Assembly (NCBI GenBank): GCA_033557465.1
Contig: CM066033.1
Coordinates: 1,301,189,022-1,301,253,021, forward strand
Origin: Ichthyophis bannanicus
Lineage: Eukaryota > Chordata > Amphibia > Gymnophiona > Ichthyophiidae
DNA length: 64,000 nucleotides
Reading direction: 5' to 3'
Shown: positions 1 to 9,766 of the stretch, one piece after another
Layout: every line of letters starts with the position of its first letter
Position numbering within the stretch: the first letter of the stretch is position 1
Made by a program: the position numbers and the translations under genes
Notes under the pieces: model-generated
Databases searched by the model: none
Seen by the model: only the letters and a program-made list of their open reading frames with translations
Told to the model about the DNA's origin: nothing

Positions 1-162
1 AGGGAAATCCACTGCTTACCCTTGGATAAGCAATGTGCAATCTGTGTACCGTTTTGGTAACTAGACAGGTACTTGTGACTTTGGATTGGCCATTGTTAAA
101 AATAGGATACTGGGCTTGATTAGACCCTTGGTCTGACCCAGTATGGCATATCTTATGTTCTT
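1..162 (+). mobile_element. CR1 LINE 3' end fragment
   Basis: The sequence parallels the 3' untranslated end of the CR1 copy at 61430-61592: both carry a 'ggccattgttaaaa/ggccactgttggaa' segment, 'gggcttgat', 'ttggtctgacccagtatggc' and end in 'catatcttatgttctta'. It is 5'-truncated by the window edge or by insertion. Confidence 0.75.
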
Positions 163-979
163 AACCAAAAAAGACTCCACTATCTGCTAGGGGGAAGATA
201 GTAGATTTTCTGGAGTGGTGGAATACCGGACTCAGGATAGTTGAAAACCTCCTTTAAAAACCTGGAAAACAACTCTCTGGGAGTAACCAAAAAAAAACTT
301 AAGGAAATTTCAAAATACACAAATTTAAGCTCCTATTCTCATTTTCCAAGTTTTCTGTTTTATGCTGAAAAATCCTCCTATCTTGAGCTTTACTTCTCTG
401 CATTTTTTCAAGATGTTTGTTTGAAGATTGAATCCCAAACGGTTCCTCTTACTGGCCGGCCAGCTTCATTTCCAAGTTATCAGTCATTGTAGATGTTTGA
501 ACGAAGCCGGCACATACCTTGTAAACACTTTCCAGAGCCAGCCATAGTCCGAGGTAGCTTCCTGAAGTCGGGACAAAGGAGGCATTGAAACAATTATAGC
601 TTGTTACAAGGAAGGTGTAAAGTTGCCAACAAACACTCCTCCAGACCCTTGCTTTGCTCAGCCTCCTCTGCAGGGAAGAGAGCCCCTTCATCCCCAATGG
701 AATTACTTTGGCCGCAAGATCCACCCCAGCTGAAGCTGCTTACAATGCCAAACTGACTTTAGCCTTTGGCTTCACTGCCACAGTCACTGATGGACCAAGA
801 TGGCTGAGTGAAACTTCGCTCCCCAAGCCAGGCTCTCTGTAGCCCGGCAGCAGGTACGCCCAAAGTGGACTTAGTCATCGTAGAGCTATCAAGGGTTTTT
901 TGTCCCATTGCAAGGACCTTAGACTTCAGGAGAGAAACTCCCTTCGACTTGACTTTGCATTTCAGAATCAAACAGAGCT
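163..979. other. No gene recognised
   Basis: Several short open frames occur on both strands but none shows a known domain. The right part may continue the CR1-like - strand fragment that follows. I see no clear terminal repeats. Confidence 0.4.
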
Positions 980-1800
980 GTCACAACAAGTAGAAGAAAA
1001 ATTAACACTGAAGTCGGGGAGCAAACAGCAGTGCATCTTATCCAGATGCCATCTTGGCCCCTCATTCATTGCTTTTCTGCATCCCCCAGCTGTTCCCATC
1101 CAGCTGGCAACTGCTTGAGCTATTTCCCCGTCTTGACAGTTAGCTTTCCTGAAGTTTAAGATCCTTACTTTTAAATGAACTGTCTCAGTCCTTGTCCTAA
1201 TACTCTGTGATCCCTGTATGTGAGTGATCACTCACTGTAACATCAGAAACACTCTTCCCCCGTTTGGAAGCACAAGGTCCAGTATGACCTCTTCCACGTG
1301 GGTTCCATTACCAGTTGCCGGAATACATCTTCTTGTAGAGAATCCAGGATCTCCTTACTTCTAGATGACACTTCATGTCCCAGTCAACATCAAGTATTTT
1401 AAAACCACCTATCAGTAGCACTTCTCCTTTCATAAGGATACAGTGAATGTCTTCAATATCAGTCTGCTTCTTCTGCCTGTGAAGGAGGTTTTTTTAAGTG
1501 CCATCAAATCAATGCAGACTCCTGGCGACCCAGCAGCCCCTATGTTCTCTGTATATATTACACCATTGTAAATAGATGTTCTGTTCCCTATTATTTTTTA
1601 CATATAGGCTGCTACCCCTTTTTTTCTTCCTATCCTGTCCTTCCTGAATAAAGTATAGCCTGGAATAACTATATCCAAGAATGCCACAGAATGCGAGTCT
1701 GACTCTTCCATTATACTGTCTAGATCTAGAATTCTTTTTCCCATAGTATGGCCATTGGTATACACTGCTTTCCACATGTTTGCCCCTTTATCCCATTTCT
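980..1800 (-). mobile_element. Degenerate CR1-like LINE ORF2 fragment (endonuclease end)
   Basis: Read on the - strand, short interrupted frames recall the end of a CR1 apurinic endonuclease and the linker to reverse transcriptase: a piece reading LLIGGFKILDVDWD near 1385-1425, then RTRTETVHLKVRILNFRKAN near 1150-1215. Stops and frame changes are frequent, so this is an old copy. It lies just 3' (in element sense) of the ORF1 remnant at 1930-2290, as expected for a CR1 order. The subfamily cannot be fixed by eye. Confidence 0.45.
1493..1536 (-). repeat. Possible BovB/SINE tail remnant
   Basis: On the - strand the segment reads 'ggtcgccaggagtctg' then 'tttgatggcactta', resembling the 3' tail shared by RTE/BovB LINEs and the SINE at 3984-4190 (which ends 'gacttgatggcactaaaa'). 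Too short for certainty. Confidence 0.3.
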
Positions 1801-1929
1801 ACAGAGGTATTGAATGTTTTACTTACTTGGAAGCTTTTTTCACCCATCCCTGACTAACCTAATTTAAAGCTGTCTTCAGTAGGTTAGCCAGCCTGCTGTG
1901 GAAGACACGTAACCATTCTTGGATAGGTG

Positions 1930-2290
1930 GATGCCATCTCTGTTTAGCAGACCTTGGACAGTCATCCTATAATCAAGGAACCAGATAAACCTTTGATGAC
2001 ATCATACATGCATTTATCTCTAGGATGCAAGCTTCTCGGCCTCAGCCCTTACCCTCAACAGGGAGGCTTGAGGAGAATGCAACCTGTGCATTTGTGCACC
2101 TATCTGCTTCACCTTCTCTCTGGGATATTCTCATCTTCTCCACTTTCAGGGCTACATATTGGTTCTTCAGTTTGAGGGATGGTGGAGTTGGAGTGTTAAT
2201 TCTACAGGCTCTGGTGACATGTTCAGGGCTTATTTTGTGCTGGAACAGGATGGAACAATATTCCAGCACTTTTCCAGCTTAGAAAGTGTT
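1930..2290 (-). mobile_element. CR1 ORF1 N-terminal remnant
   Basis: The segment around 2135-2220 ('ctccactttcagggct', 'attctacaggctctggtgac') parallels 36168-36249, which is the coiled-coil start of a CR1 ORF1 on the - strand. The frame at 2042-2269 also keeps a short, charged, helix-like stretch. It is too decayed to encode a protein. Confidence 0.5.
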
Positions 2291-3074
2291 GTCACTCATT
2301 TTTATTCTGAAGACAGCAGGAAAAACCCTTGAAATTCTTTTTTTTATTTCCACCTTGAACTATTGTCGTATCCTGGCCTCATACTGATGACCATTGAATT
2401 AGAAGGCAGGAATCTTGCATGAAGAACTGTTAAGTCTCCAGGGGGGCTGGCACTAGCCCGCCTGCTCTTAACTGTGTCTTATATTTCTGATGATCTTTCC
2501 TTTTTCCTGATTGGGCTAAAGTTAATTTGGTATTTGCTGAATTGGACAACCAGGATCCAGATTGGGCTTGGTAAATGTCTCTGATAGTATTCGTAGACAT
2601 GTTTTCACTGAATTTCTGGCACAAGAATATGGCAAAAGAAAAGTCTTTAGTATCTAGAACAGGAGTCAATAGATTTGCAAGGTAAAAATTGCAGTTAGCG
2701 TTTCCCATAGAGCTTAAGACCAAACAAACCTTGAGCCAATCAGAAAATAGGAACTAAGAGAACCAAAAATATAAGTCACAGTTAAAAGCAGGCTGGCTGA
2801 AGCTTGGGCTGCCTGGAGATTTAATAGCTCCTGCAAGTCCCCTGCCTTTCAACCCTTTCAACTTTGATGGCAGTGAGGGGGAAAAAACCCCAAAACAACT
2901 GTTTTACAAAAGTGTGTGTGGGGGAGGGGGGAACCAATTTGCTTTTCTATTATTTTCCTGAAACCTCTAGTAACCTTTCAGCTGTGTTTTTTGTTTGGAC
3001 TGCAGTAGGGGGAAGAGAAAGAGGAAGTGGTGGAATTGTGTCAGGGAGGGGTCAGTATCGATTAGTCTAAAATA
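2291..3074. other. No feature recognised
   Basis: Mostly AT-moderate sequence without long frames. A G-rich run near 2920-2932 and an A/T-rich stretch near 3105-3130 precede the L2 fragment. No terminal repeats or coding similarity seen. Confidence 0.4.
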
Positions 3075-3970
3075 AATTTGCAGTGCTTCATTCATTTGGT
3101 GATATATTTAAAAAATATTTTTTTAAAATAAATCAAATAACCAACTCTGTCTACTTCAAACTAGGAACAATACAACACCTCAGACCCCTTCTAGACACAC
3201 ACGATTTCATATCAGTAGTTCATGCGCTAGTCACCGCCCACTTTGATTTTTGTAACAGCCTCCTATACGGTATTCCCAAAAAGTACTTCAAACAACTCCA
3301 AACTGCACAAAATGTAACTAAAAGAATTGTATGCAAAGTCTGACTCTCACACCATATAACACCCCATATATACACCCTTCACTGGTTACCAATAATTAGT
3401 AGAATTCAATATAAAACAATAATGACAATATTCAAGATTACTAATGATATTGCTCCATCCTACCTTTCAACACTAATAATGCAATCCACTAACACTAGAT
3501 CAAAAAGACTATACTCCCAGAACACACTTGTGATCCCTCCCATCTACCACAACTCAAAATAATTTACAAGTAACCGAGCATTCTCGCTAGCTGCACCAAG
3601 GTTATGGAATGACCTCCTGGCCTTCCTACACGCAACTAAAGACATAAAATTGTTCAGAAAAGAACTAAAAACCTTCCTGTTCACTCAACATTTTGGAGAT
3701 CATATGGAAGGCAATGGTTCATCTCTCGAACCACCACAAGCCCAACCCTCACAATGGCAATATCCTCTGCACCAACTGTAAATAATCTTACCTGCTATAA
3801 CTGTACATAGTTCTGAATGTTGAATGTCCTTAAAGCACCCATCCTATCTTGTACATAGTAATAACTGTTTCAATCATAAAATGTTAAATTGTGTTCTATG
3901 TAGAAATGCTGTTCATTGTACACAACCACTGATCTTAGGAAGGAGCGGTATAAAATAACAAATAAATATT
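3075..3970 (+). mobile_element. L2 LINE 3' fragment (C-terminal reverse transcriptase plus tail)
   Basis: The frame 3083-3343 reads LGTIQHLRPLLDTHDF, then DFCNSLLYGIPKK and LQTAQNVTKRI, the conserved thumb/C-terminal stretch of L2 reverse transcriptase; the element at 43931-44473 has the parallel HKLRVIQPLRSIIEPHDF and DYCNAILQGLPKK. The frame continues, interrupted, through 'LHWLPI' near 3375. The 3' end 'aggaagcagcggtataaaat'-type sequence with aaataaat repeats at 3935-3970 is L2-like. 5'-truncated and dead. Confidence 0.8.
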
Positions 3971-3983
3971 TTGGAAAGCATTG

Positions 3984-4190
3984 ATGAGGAATAGCCTAGT
4001 GGTTAGATCAACTGCCTAGTACCCAGAAGATCATGGGTTCGATTTCCACTGGCACTGTTTGTGGCCTTGGGCAAGTCACTTTACCTTCCATTGCCTCGGA
4101 AGAAAAGGCCTGGAAATCTACTACCAGTGATACATTGCCAAAAAAACCAGAGTCAGCACTGACTTGATGGCACTAAAATATATATATATA
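3984..4190 (+). mobile_element. tRNA-derived SINE with BovB-like tail
   Basis: The head has an internal pol III promoter: A box 'tagcctagtggtta' at 3991-4004 and B box 'gggttcgatttc' at 4035-4046. The body 'ccttgggcaagtcact' is typical of tRNA SINEs. The tail 'cagcactgacttgatggcac' near 4154 is the RTE/BovB-type 3' end, followed by an (at)n run. This tail suggests mobilisation by a BovB-like LINE such as that at 46735-47545. Confidence 0.75.
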
Positions 4191-4220
4191 TGCACATACT
4201 GTATCTGCTTCCTTTATATC

Positions 4221-4745
4221 CCTCGGCAGTATATAGTGGCTTTAAAAAGTTCCTTCTCTCTGAATTTGAAGGCTAGAGAAGGAAACAGCCAAAAGAGCTC
4301 TGCCTAAAACAGAAAAATCCCTTTCTGCAGAGCTAAAAAAGATAAACCAGTAACTTTTATAAGAACTCTCAGGCAGAAAACTTGTAGTAAAAGCCACAGA
4401 ATTACTTTGCTTGACATAATCCCCTTCAGGAATGCCGGTGCTTGCAAGGTAACATAGACGTTTATACAGCACTCAACAACCTGATGTTTAGGCAAGATAA
4501 TTAAGAGCACTTAAACCTTGGCAGTGCAGTGGCTACAAAGAGCGCCTTGCCTCCTCTTTGAACTTGAAGGCTAGAGGGGAAAATACTTCCTAAAACAGAA
4601 AAAACACCTTCTGCAAAAAGCTACAAAAATAAAGCAGCAACTAAATCAGGAGAAAATATTATATAATAAAAATAGCCACTTTTTTAAAGAACTCTGGGGC
4701 AGAGAACTTCTACTAAAAGCCACAGAATTACCTTTCTTGAAACGT
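4221..4745. repeat. Tandem duplication of about 295 bp
   Basis: Two diverged copies: landmarks 'ttgaaggctagag' at 4266 and 4565, 'ctaaaacagaaaaa' near 4304 and 4592, and 'aaaagccacagaattac' at 4390 and 4716. The second copy is cut by the L2 tail at about 4746. Pieces such as 'cttcaggaatgcc' resemble the 314-bp units at 36767-37319, so both may come from the same family of repeated 5' regions. Confidence 0.65.
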
Positions 4746-5345
4746 ATCGCAGTACTTATTTATTGTATTTATTTGACATTATTTATATACCACCTTTCAA
4801 GTTTATCAAGGTGGTTTACAATGAACTCAACAGTTTTACAGGGAACAGATTCATCGGAACTCATTTACAATAAACAGTAACAAACGTTAGACATGAAACC
4901 AGTTAACTGTGCAACTTGTAGAGCTATTTACAAAGCTGCGATATGTTCTAGGCATTGTGCGATATTGGGGTGGTGTGGTTATGAGTCATTCGTTATCTTT
5001 AGTGTTGTGTATGTGTTATCAAACCGTAGGAATCTACGAATAGGTGGATCTTTAATTGCTTTTGGAAGTCGGTGGTAGCTCGTAAGTGGGCAGGGAGTGA
5101 GTTCCAAAATTGTGAGCTGTACTATTCGAACATTCTCTGGATTGCTGTTTGTGTGGTGTTGGTCTCGATTGAAGTGATTGAGAGGGTGTTTTGATGCTGA
5201 CTCCTCCGCAGTCTAGTGTGTGGGTTTTTTTGGATTAGTTCGATTAAGCATTCTGTAGACTGGCCGTGTAGGATCTTGTAGATCCTTATGATTGATTTGT
5301 AGCATATGAGTGATAGGATGGGGAGCCAGTGGAGGGAGTGTAATA
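4746..5345 (-). mobile_element. L2 LINE 3' fragment
   Basis: On the - strand the sequence reads HSLHWLPI and then a decayed L2 C-terminal region with 'FWNSLPAHLRA', followed by a 3' end in which 'taaaccaccttgataaact' and 'ggtggtatataaat' precede taaataaat repeats. The order and tail match other L2 copies in the window. Several stops and frame changes. Confidence 0.7.
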
Positions 5346-6202
5346 TTGTAAATTATTTAAAAAACAATTTTGTGCAACTTGTATCAAAATTACAATAATA
5401 AAGACCTGTATTGCTTTCTGTAACTGAGCTGTCTCTGGTTATATCCTGTGGCTTTGATCAGGATGGCATTTCAAACAGACAATTAAAGATCCTATTGTAT
5501 CTCTTCTGTGGCAGTCTATGTTTTTTTTTTCTAGTACAGTTGTGATTTCTTTAATTGGGAACTGGCTTTCCAGCTTGGAATGCCCAAAGACTAGGGTGTT
5601 TTTTCCAAATTATGACTCCACTTCCTGTCTGGCCTTCAGTAAACCTGCTAGAACTTTCCCCTAGAACCAAACTGCCTGAACTTCAAGAAATAGCACCAAA
5701 CTACTACCGTGTATGATGTAGATAATGGTGAATGGGAAACGTCAGAAGAGACGGAGCTGAAATCTGCAGCACTAAGCTGCTGTTGCAATACACTGCTCCT
5801 TATTGAATTCATTTTTCCTTATATGTGAAGCTCTCTAGCATAAATTACGTGTTCATGTTTTTTAATGCAATTAAAATTAAAAATGTGCTCATATGATAGT
5901 GACCAATGTGTCTCAGCCATTTTTCTTTAAGAAAAAACAGCTTCTGTTCAGCTGTCTTGCTGCAGTGTCTGAGCTGATTTGCTGCTCTGCTACCACCTGC
6001 ACCTGACTTGATCAAGTTTCATGTCTTGTATCAGGGGTTAGCAGTCCACCTCAAACTTTGCTAAAAATGCTGCCTCTGTAGATATTTCCCTCAGGGAAAG
6101 CATCCCTACCTTGCTGTACTTTCATTATTGAGTCCACAGTGTAACACAATTTTTTCATATAGTCAATACAAATGAATCTTCTATAGATCTTCTCCCATAT
6201 TC
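5346..6202. other. No feature recognised
   Basis: AT-rich, low coding potential; a T9-10 run at 5520-5530. I see neither inverted termini nor protein similarity. Confidence 0.4.
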
Positions 6203-6410
6203 CTATAGAGTAGGGTTGCCAACTGGTTGCAGATGCGCCCTACAGGCTTGATCCAGTCCTGGGTTTACCCCATTGCATGCAGGGGCTTGTAGTTTTGCTT
6301 TTCTTATGGCGGGCACTAGAGAAATCAAAACTGCATGCAATAGAGGGAACTCAGGACTAGATCAAACTTGCCGGGCGCATCTGGAGCCAGTTGGCAAGCC
6401 TACTATAGAG
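6203..6410. mobile_element. Complete hAT-type MITE with 8-bp target duplication
   Basis: A 192-bp element at 6211-6402 is flanked by ctatagag on both sides (6203-6210 and 6403-6410). That fits the hAT target pattern nTnnnnAn. Its ends are long imperfect inverted repeats: left begins 'tagggttgccaactgg' and right, reversed, begins 'taggcttgccaactgg'; similarity runs over about 55-60 bp ('agatgcgccc', 'agtcctg'). No coding capacity, so it is non-autonomous. Confidence 0.88.
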
Positions 6411-7589
6411 TCAGTAACCCAGCTACGATGAGCTGAAAGCAATAGGAGACTCTTCTGACAAATCATTTGGCATTGCCTGCTCTGTGTAGATGGCATCTCA
6501 GCTGGGTCACCCATTCCGACCTGTCAGTTGATTTCAGTATGGGACAGATGTACCATTGATCAATGCTGGGCTCACCCACTTTCTTTGCATTGCCCAGTAA
6601 AATGTATCACAGTCTTCAAGAAATCCATTGGGAAATGAATAAAATTCTTGTATCTGCTATCTAACTTGAAACTACTCTCCAATTAAACTGTGGCAGATAG
6701 GGGTTTTGGAGAGCACTGAAATCTTCAGTAATGAATTCATGTGTTAAATAGGGCATAGGTTATAAAATAGTATTTAGTATATATAGGATATAACATGTAT
6801 TTAGTTGTTTTGTGGCAAGTAGAAAATGATCCCGTGTGCTGCGAAATGACCATAAAATCTGTGTCCTGCTACTGGTCAATCTCAATAAGTGAGTTCAGAT
6901 GCATTGTACAGCAGAGCCCTGTGCCCAGAGGGTCCTGCATTATTACCGGAGACTTTCTTCCCTCACCAGGGCTCTTTCTGCCCTAGGAAAGGAGACGTGC
7001 CAAATGGCTGCATAAGTAATGTCGTTATTCATAAAGATAAGTCAATAGTCCTTCGTGCAAAGCTATTGACGCTGTCACGGGCCCCTTCCCCCAGTAGAGT
7101 GACAGGTTACGTATTATCCTGTCTTCTGCTCTCTCTTTCAGGTCACTTTTCTAAGGCAGGGTGGACCATATCTCATAGTTCTGAGAGGAGAGGTTGTGCC
7201 AAAAACCCGATATTTAGGGAGATGTATATCTTAAAGACAAGATGCACCAAAGAGTCTTCCCCATGTGGGGGATAAGTTGCATGAAAAGCATGTTTTATCA
7301 TGCAGAAATTGTACATGGGTATAGCTGCCTAAAAAGAGAGCTTTGATGTGATCTGTGCATAAGCATTCCTGGGGACGTAATCTAAACAGAGCAGAGGCAG
7401 TGTTGCTGTGTACGCGTCTAGATGCAGGTGTGAATTTTTATGTGTTTTGGTGCTCATTGTATGAATTATTTTAATCTAGGGTGAAAATTCATTGTATAGT
7501 GATACTTCAGAGCCTTACTTGGTCCTGTGTATAACTAAATTGATTTTTATAATAATTAAAATGGTGAACAATTGGTATTTCTTCCCCCA
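6411..7589. other. Unassigned, apparently single-copy sequence
   Basis: No transposon hallmark. A 128-codon + frame at 6889-7275 has no recognisable domain and lacks splice or promoter context. The part near 6420-6610 has a balanced composition and no simple repeats, so it could be conserved non-coding DNA, but this cannot be judged from one sequence. Confidence 0.35.
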
Positions 7590-7935
7590 ACACACTACTG
7601 CTCCTACTTGTACCTAGCACTTGTATAGCGCTATAAGATGTATGCAGCAGTGTACGTACAGATGTAAGACGCAGTCCCTGCTCCTCAGAGCTTACAAATC
7701 TAATCAAAACTGAAAACATCTCAAAACTGAGGACTAGAGTATGGTAAGATACACATAAGTAGTGAACAAGAGAGTGAGGGGCAACAGGATCCAAAAGCAG
7801 CCTCAGAGGTGAGTTTTTAGCTTGGATTTGAATAGCGCTAGAAAAGGAACCCAATGCATTGACTCTCAGGTAGTGTGTTCCAGGCTTATGGAGTAGAAAG
7901 ATGGAATGAACGAAGTCTGGAGTTGGCAATGACAG
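7590..7935. repeat. Unclassified interspersed repeat
   Basis: The segment with 'tagcgctataagatgtatgc' and 'gcagtccctgctcctcagag' resembles, from recall, an interspersed repeat widespread in amphibian and other vertebrate genomes; I cannot name the family. The - strand frame 7507-7929 follows it and is probably not a gene. Confidence 0.4.
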
Positions 7936-8805
7936 AAAAAAGAGTCTGAAATGATCTTAGTTCCTTGTGTGTGTGTATTTTTTTTAAGGATATATAGTTA
8001 ACATTTTAGCTTCACTTTAGTTTCAGACAAGATAATGCTTCGATGGTTTAACAGCCGTCTGATCTATCTGTCAGATGTTAAAGTGACAGTATTCCAGCAT
8101 TACCCTTGTTGATGCAAGCATAAAGTGCCGATGCAGAATAGTTAACACCACTTGCAGCTAATCATCTCTGTCAGTTCATCCCTGGCTTGCCTTGATTAAT
8201 TTCATCCACAAATCAATTTCGTGCCATTTAGTGTATGGCCAGGGCCTTTGATCGCTGTCTGTGTTTCTTCCTAAATAGACACCGAGCAAATTCCATTTAT
8301 CTCGGGGGGTTTTCATGAACTTTATCAATGAAGTAGTTTCCCATGGTTAGGAAGCTTGAGGTTTTGTAACTGTGGTCTCTTCTTTTGGGGGGGAGTAGAA
8401 AGGGATGATTTCAGTTCACCATTTTTCTGTCTTAGTCAAGGTAAGTGCTGAAACGCATCCCTTGCAAGCCTGAAGAGGCAGGCTGAAGACTTACCAGGAG
8501 TCACTGTGACTCCCGCCTCACATACGCCTGTCAGCAGGCGAAGCAGTCTACAGCAGAGACCCTGCTGGGCCAGACCTGCAAATAGATTGTGGTTTACTGG
8601 GAGGAGGGGTTGACAGCTGCAGTTATCGAATGCCAGGGAAATTGGCAAATTCACTTAAAGGTATCCTGCTCTCTTATTTTCTCCCATCAAGGTCATTGGT
8701 GGCAGATTTTTTCAGTGACTCTGACACTACTCTTGTACAGAAGACATGACAATAAAATTGGAGGCTTTCCATGTAATTTAGTTTGCTGAGATACAGCTGT
8801 TAGGG
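7936..8805. other. Unassigned; possible conserved non-coding block
   Basis: 8150-8345 is free of simple repeats and contains clustered homeodomain-like and TCF-like words ('gattaatttcatc', 'ctttgatcg', 'attccatttatc'). No open frame of note. A regulatory role is only a guess. Confidence 0.3.
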
Positions 8806-9234
8806 CACTGCTTTCCAAACTTTTATCCCACATGACCCCATTTTAGCAACTGAAAATCCACCTGACCCTGGATGATGATGAAATCAGAATAGCAGCTCTT
8901 CAGTCTCCTTTACCTTTCTCCACTCATCTAAAGCAGAAGTAGCAGCAGCCGTCTTGTCAGTAGATGTTAGCATACATCAGCATGACACAGGTGTCATGGC
9001 TGTTCCCCAGACCTTGGATTTCAAGCAGCTTTGTTACTCTGGTGATTTCAGTCTCCAAAGTTAATGAGGGTAGTTTACAAGATGAGATTAACTCTGACCC
9101 CCTGGTGAGGTCAGTCTCCGGGCCTGTTGAGATTGGTCTGCAGTCCCTCCTTGCTAAATCAAGAATAGCAGACCTCAAAGGGAGGTGACTGGAAACAATA
9201 GCAGATCTCAAAGGGAGGTGCCAGAGAAAATGCA

Positions 9235-9243
9235 CTATAAAGG
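9235..9243 (+). promoter_or_regulatory. TATA box of the solo LTR
   Basis: ctataaagg lies about 370 bp before a cataaa poly(A)-like hexamer and near the middle of the LTR, the usual place for the U3/R promoter. Confidence 0.5.
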
Positions 9244-9257
9244 ACAGAAACGCTTCC

Positions 9258-9526
9258 TCTCTCTCTCTCTCTCTCTCTCTCTTCCTCTATTCATCGGACA
9301 TGAAGGACAGGAGGCTCTGATAATCACTTCTCTTCACCCCTCCCCCCTCTCTCTCTCTCTGATCTCTCTCTTCCTATTTTCATTGGACACACCTTGCCAT
9401 GAGGCTCTGACCCATACTTCTCTCCCCTCCCCCACTTCTTTCTCTCTCTCTCTCTCCCTATTCTTCTTACTATGAGGCTCTGAACCACATGTTCTTGCCT
9501 CTCTCTCTCTCACACACACACACACA
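9258..9526 (+). repeat. (CT)n arrays and duplicated 'gaggctctga' units inside the LTR
   Basis: Three C/T-rich runs (about 9258-9282, 9347-9370, 9440-9458) alternate with 'gaggctctga' words at 9311, 9401 and 9473, showing an internal unit of roughly 70-90 bp repeated about three times. A (ca)n run ends the block at 9510-9526. Confidence 0.65.
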
Positions 9527-9766
9527 GATTCATTGAAGTAAACTGAAGCAGCTTTCTAACAGCCTTATAACTCTGTTCTGTACCTATGCAAAAAGCCTAT
9601 TTCTACATAAAGACCTGTTTCCAAGCCATGCCTGTTTGGTTGTCTTATCTGTGCTGCTTACCCTACAGTCTCTGTGAAATGAACCCAGGACCAAGCGGAG
9701 AGTAGACCAAAAGATTACATATTCAGAAGATTACACCGTCAGCAGAGGGTCTCTTGTGTCAGTGTG

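Larger units (their letters stand above)
8951..9671 (+). mobile_element. Solo LTR (713 bp) with 4-bp target duplication
   Basis: The block 8955-9667 starts tgt and ends aca and is bracketed by gtct at 8951-8954 and 9668-9671. Inside, in LTR order, are a TATA box (ctataaagg at 9235), C/T-rich arrays, and a poly(A)-signal-like cataaa at 9606 followed by a short U5-like end. No internal retroviral genes are present, as expected after LTR-LTR recombination. It could be from an endogenous retrovirus or a Gypsy-type element; the sequence alone does not say which. Confidence 0.72.

Noticed and set aside
6889..7275. 128-aa + strand gene
   Set aside because: No domain, no splice sites with matching phase, no similarity recalled.
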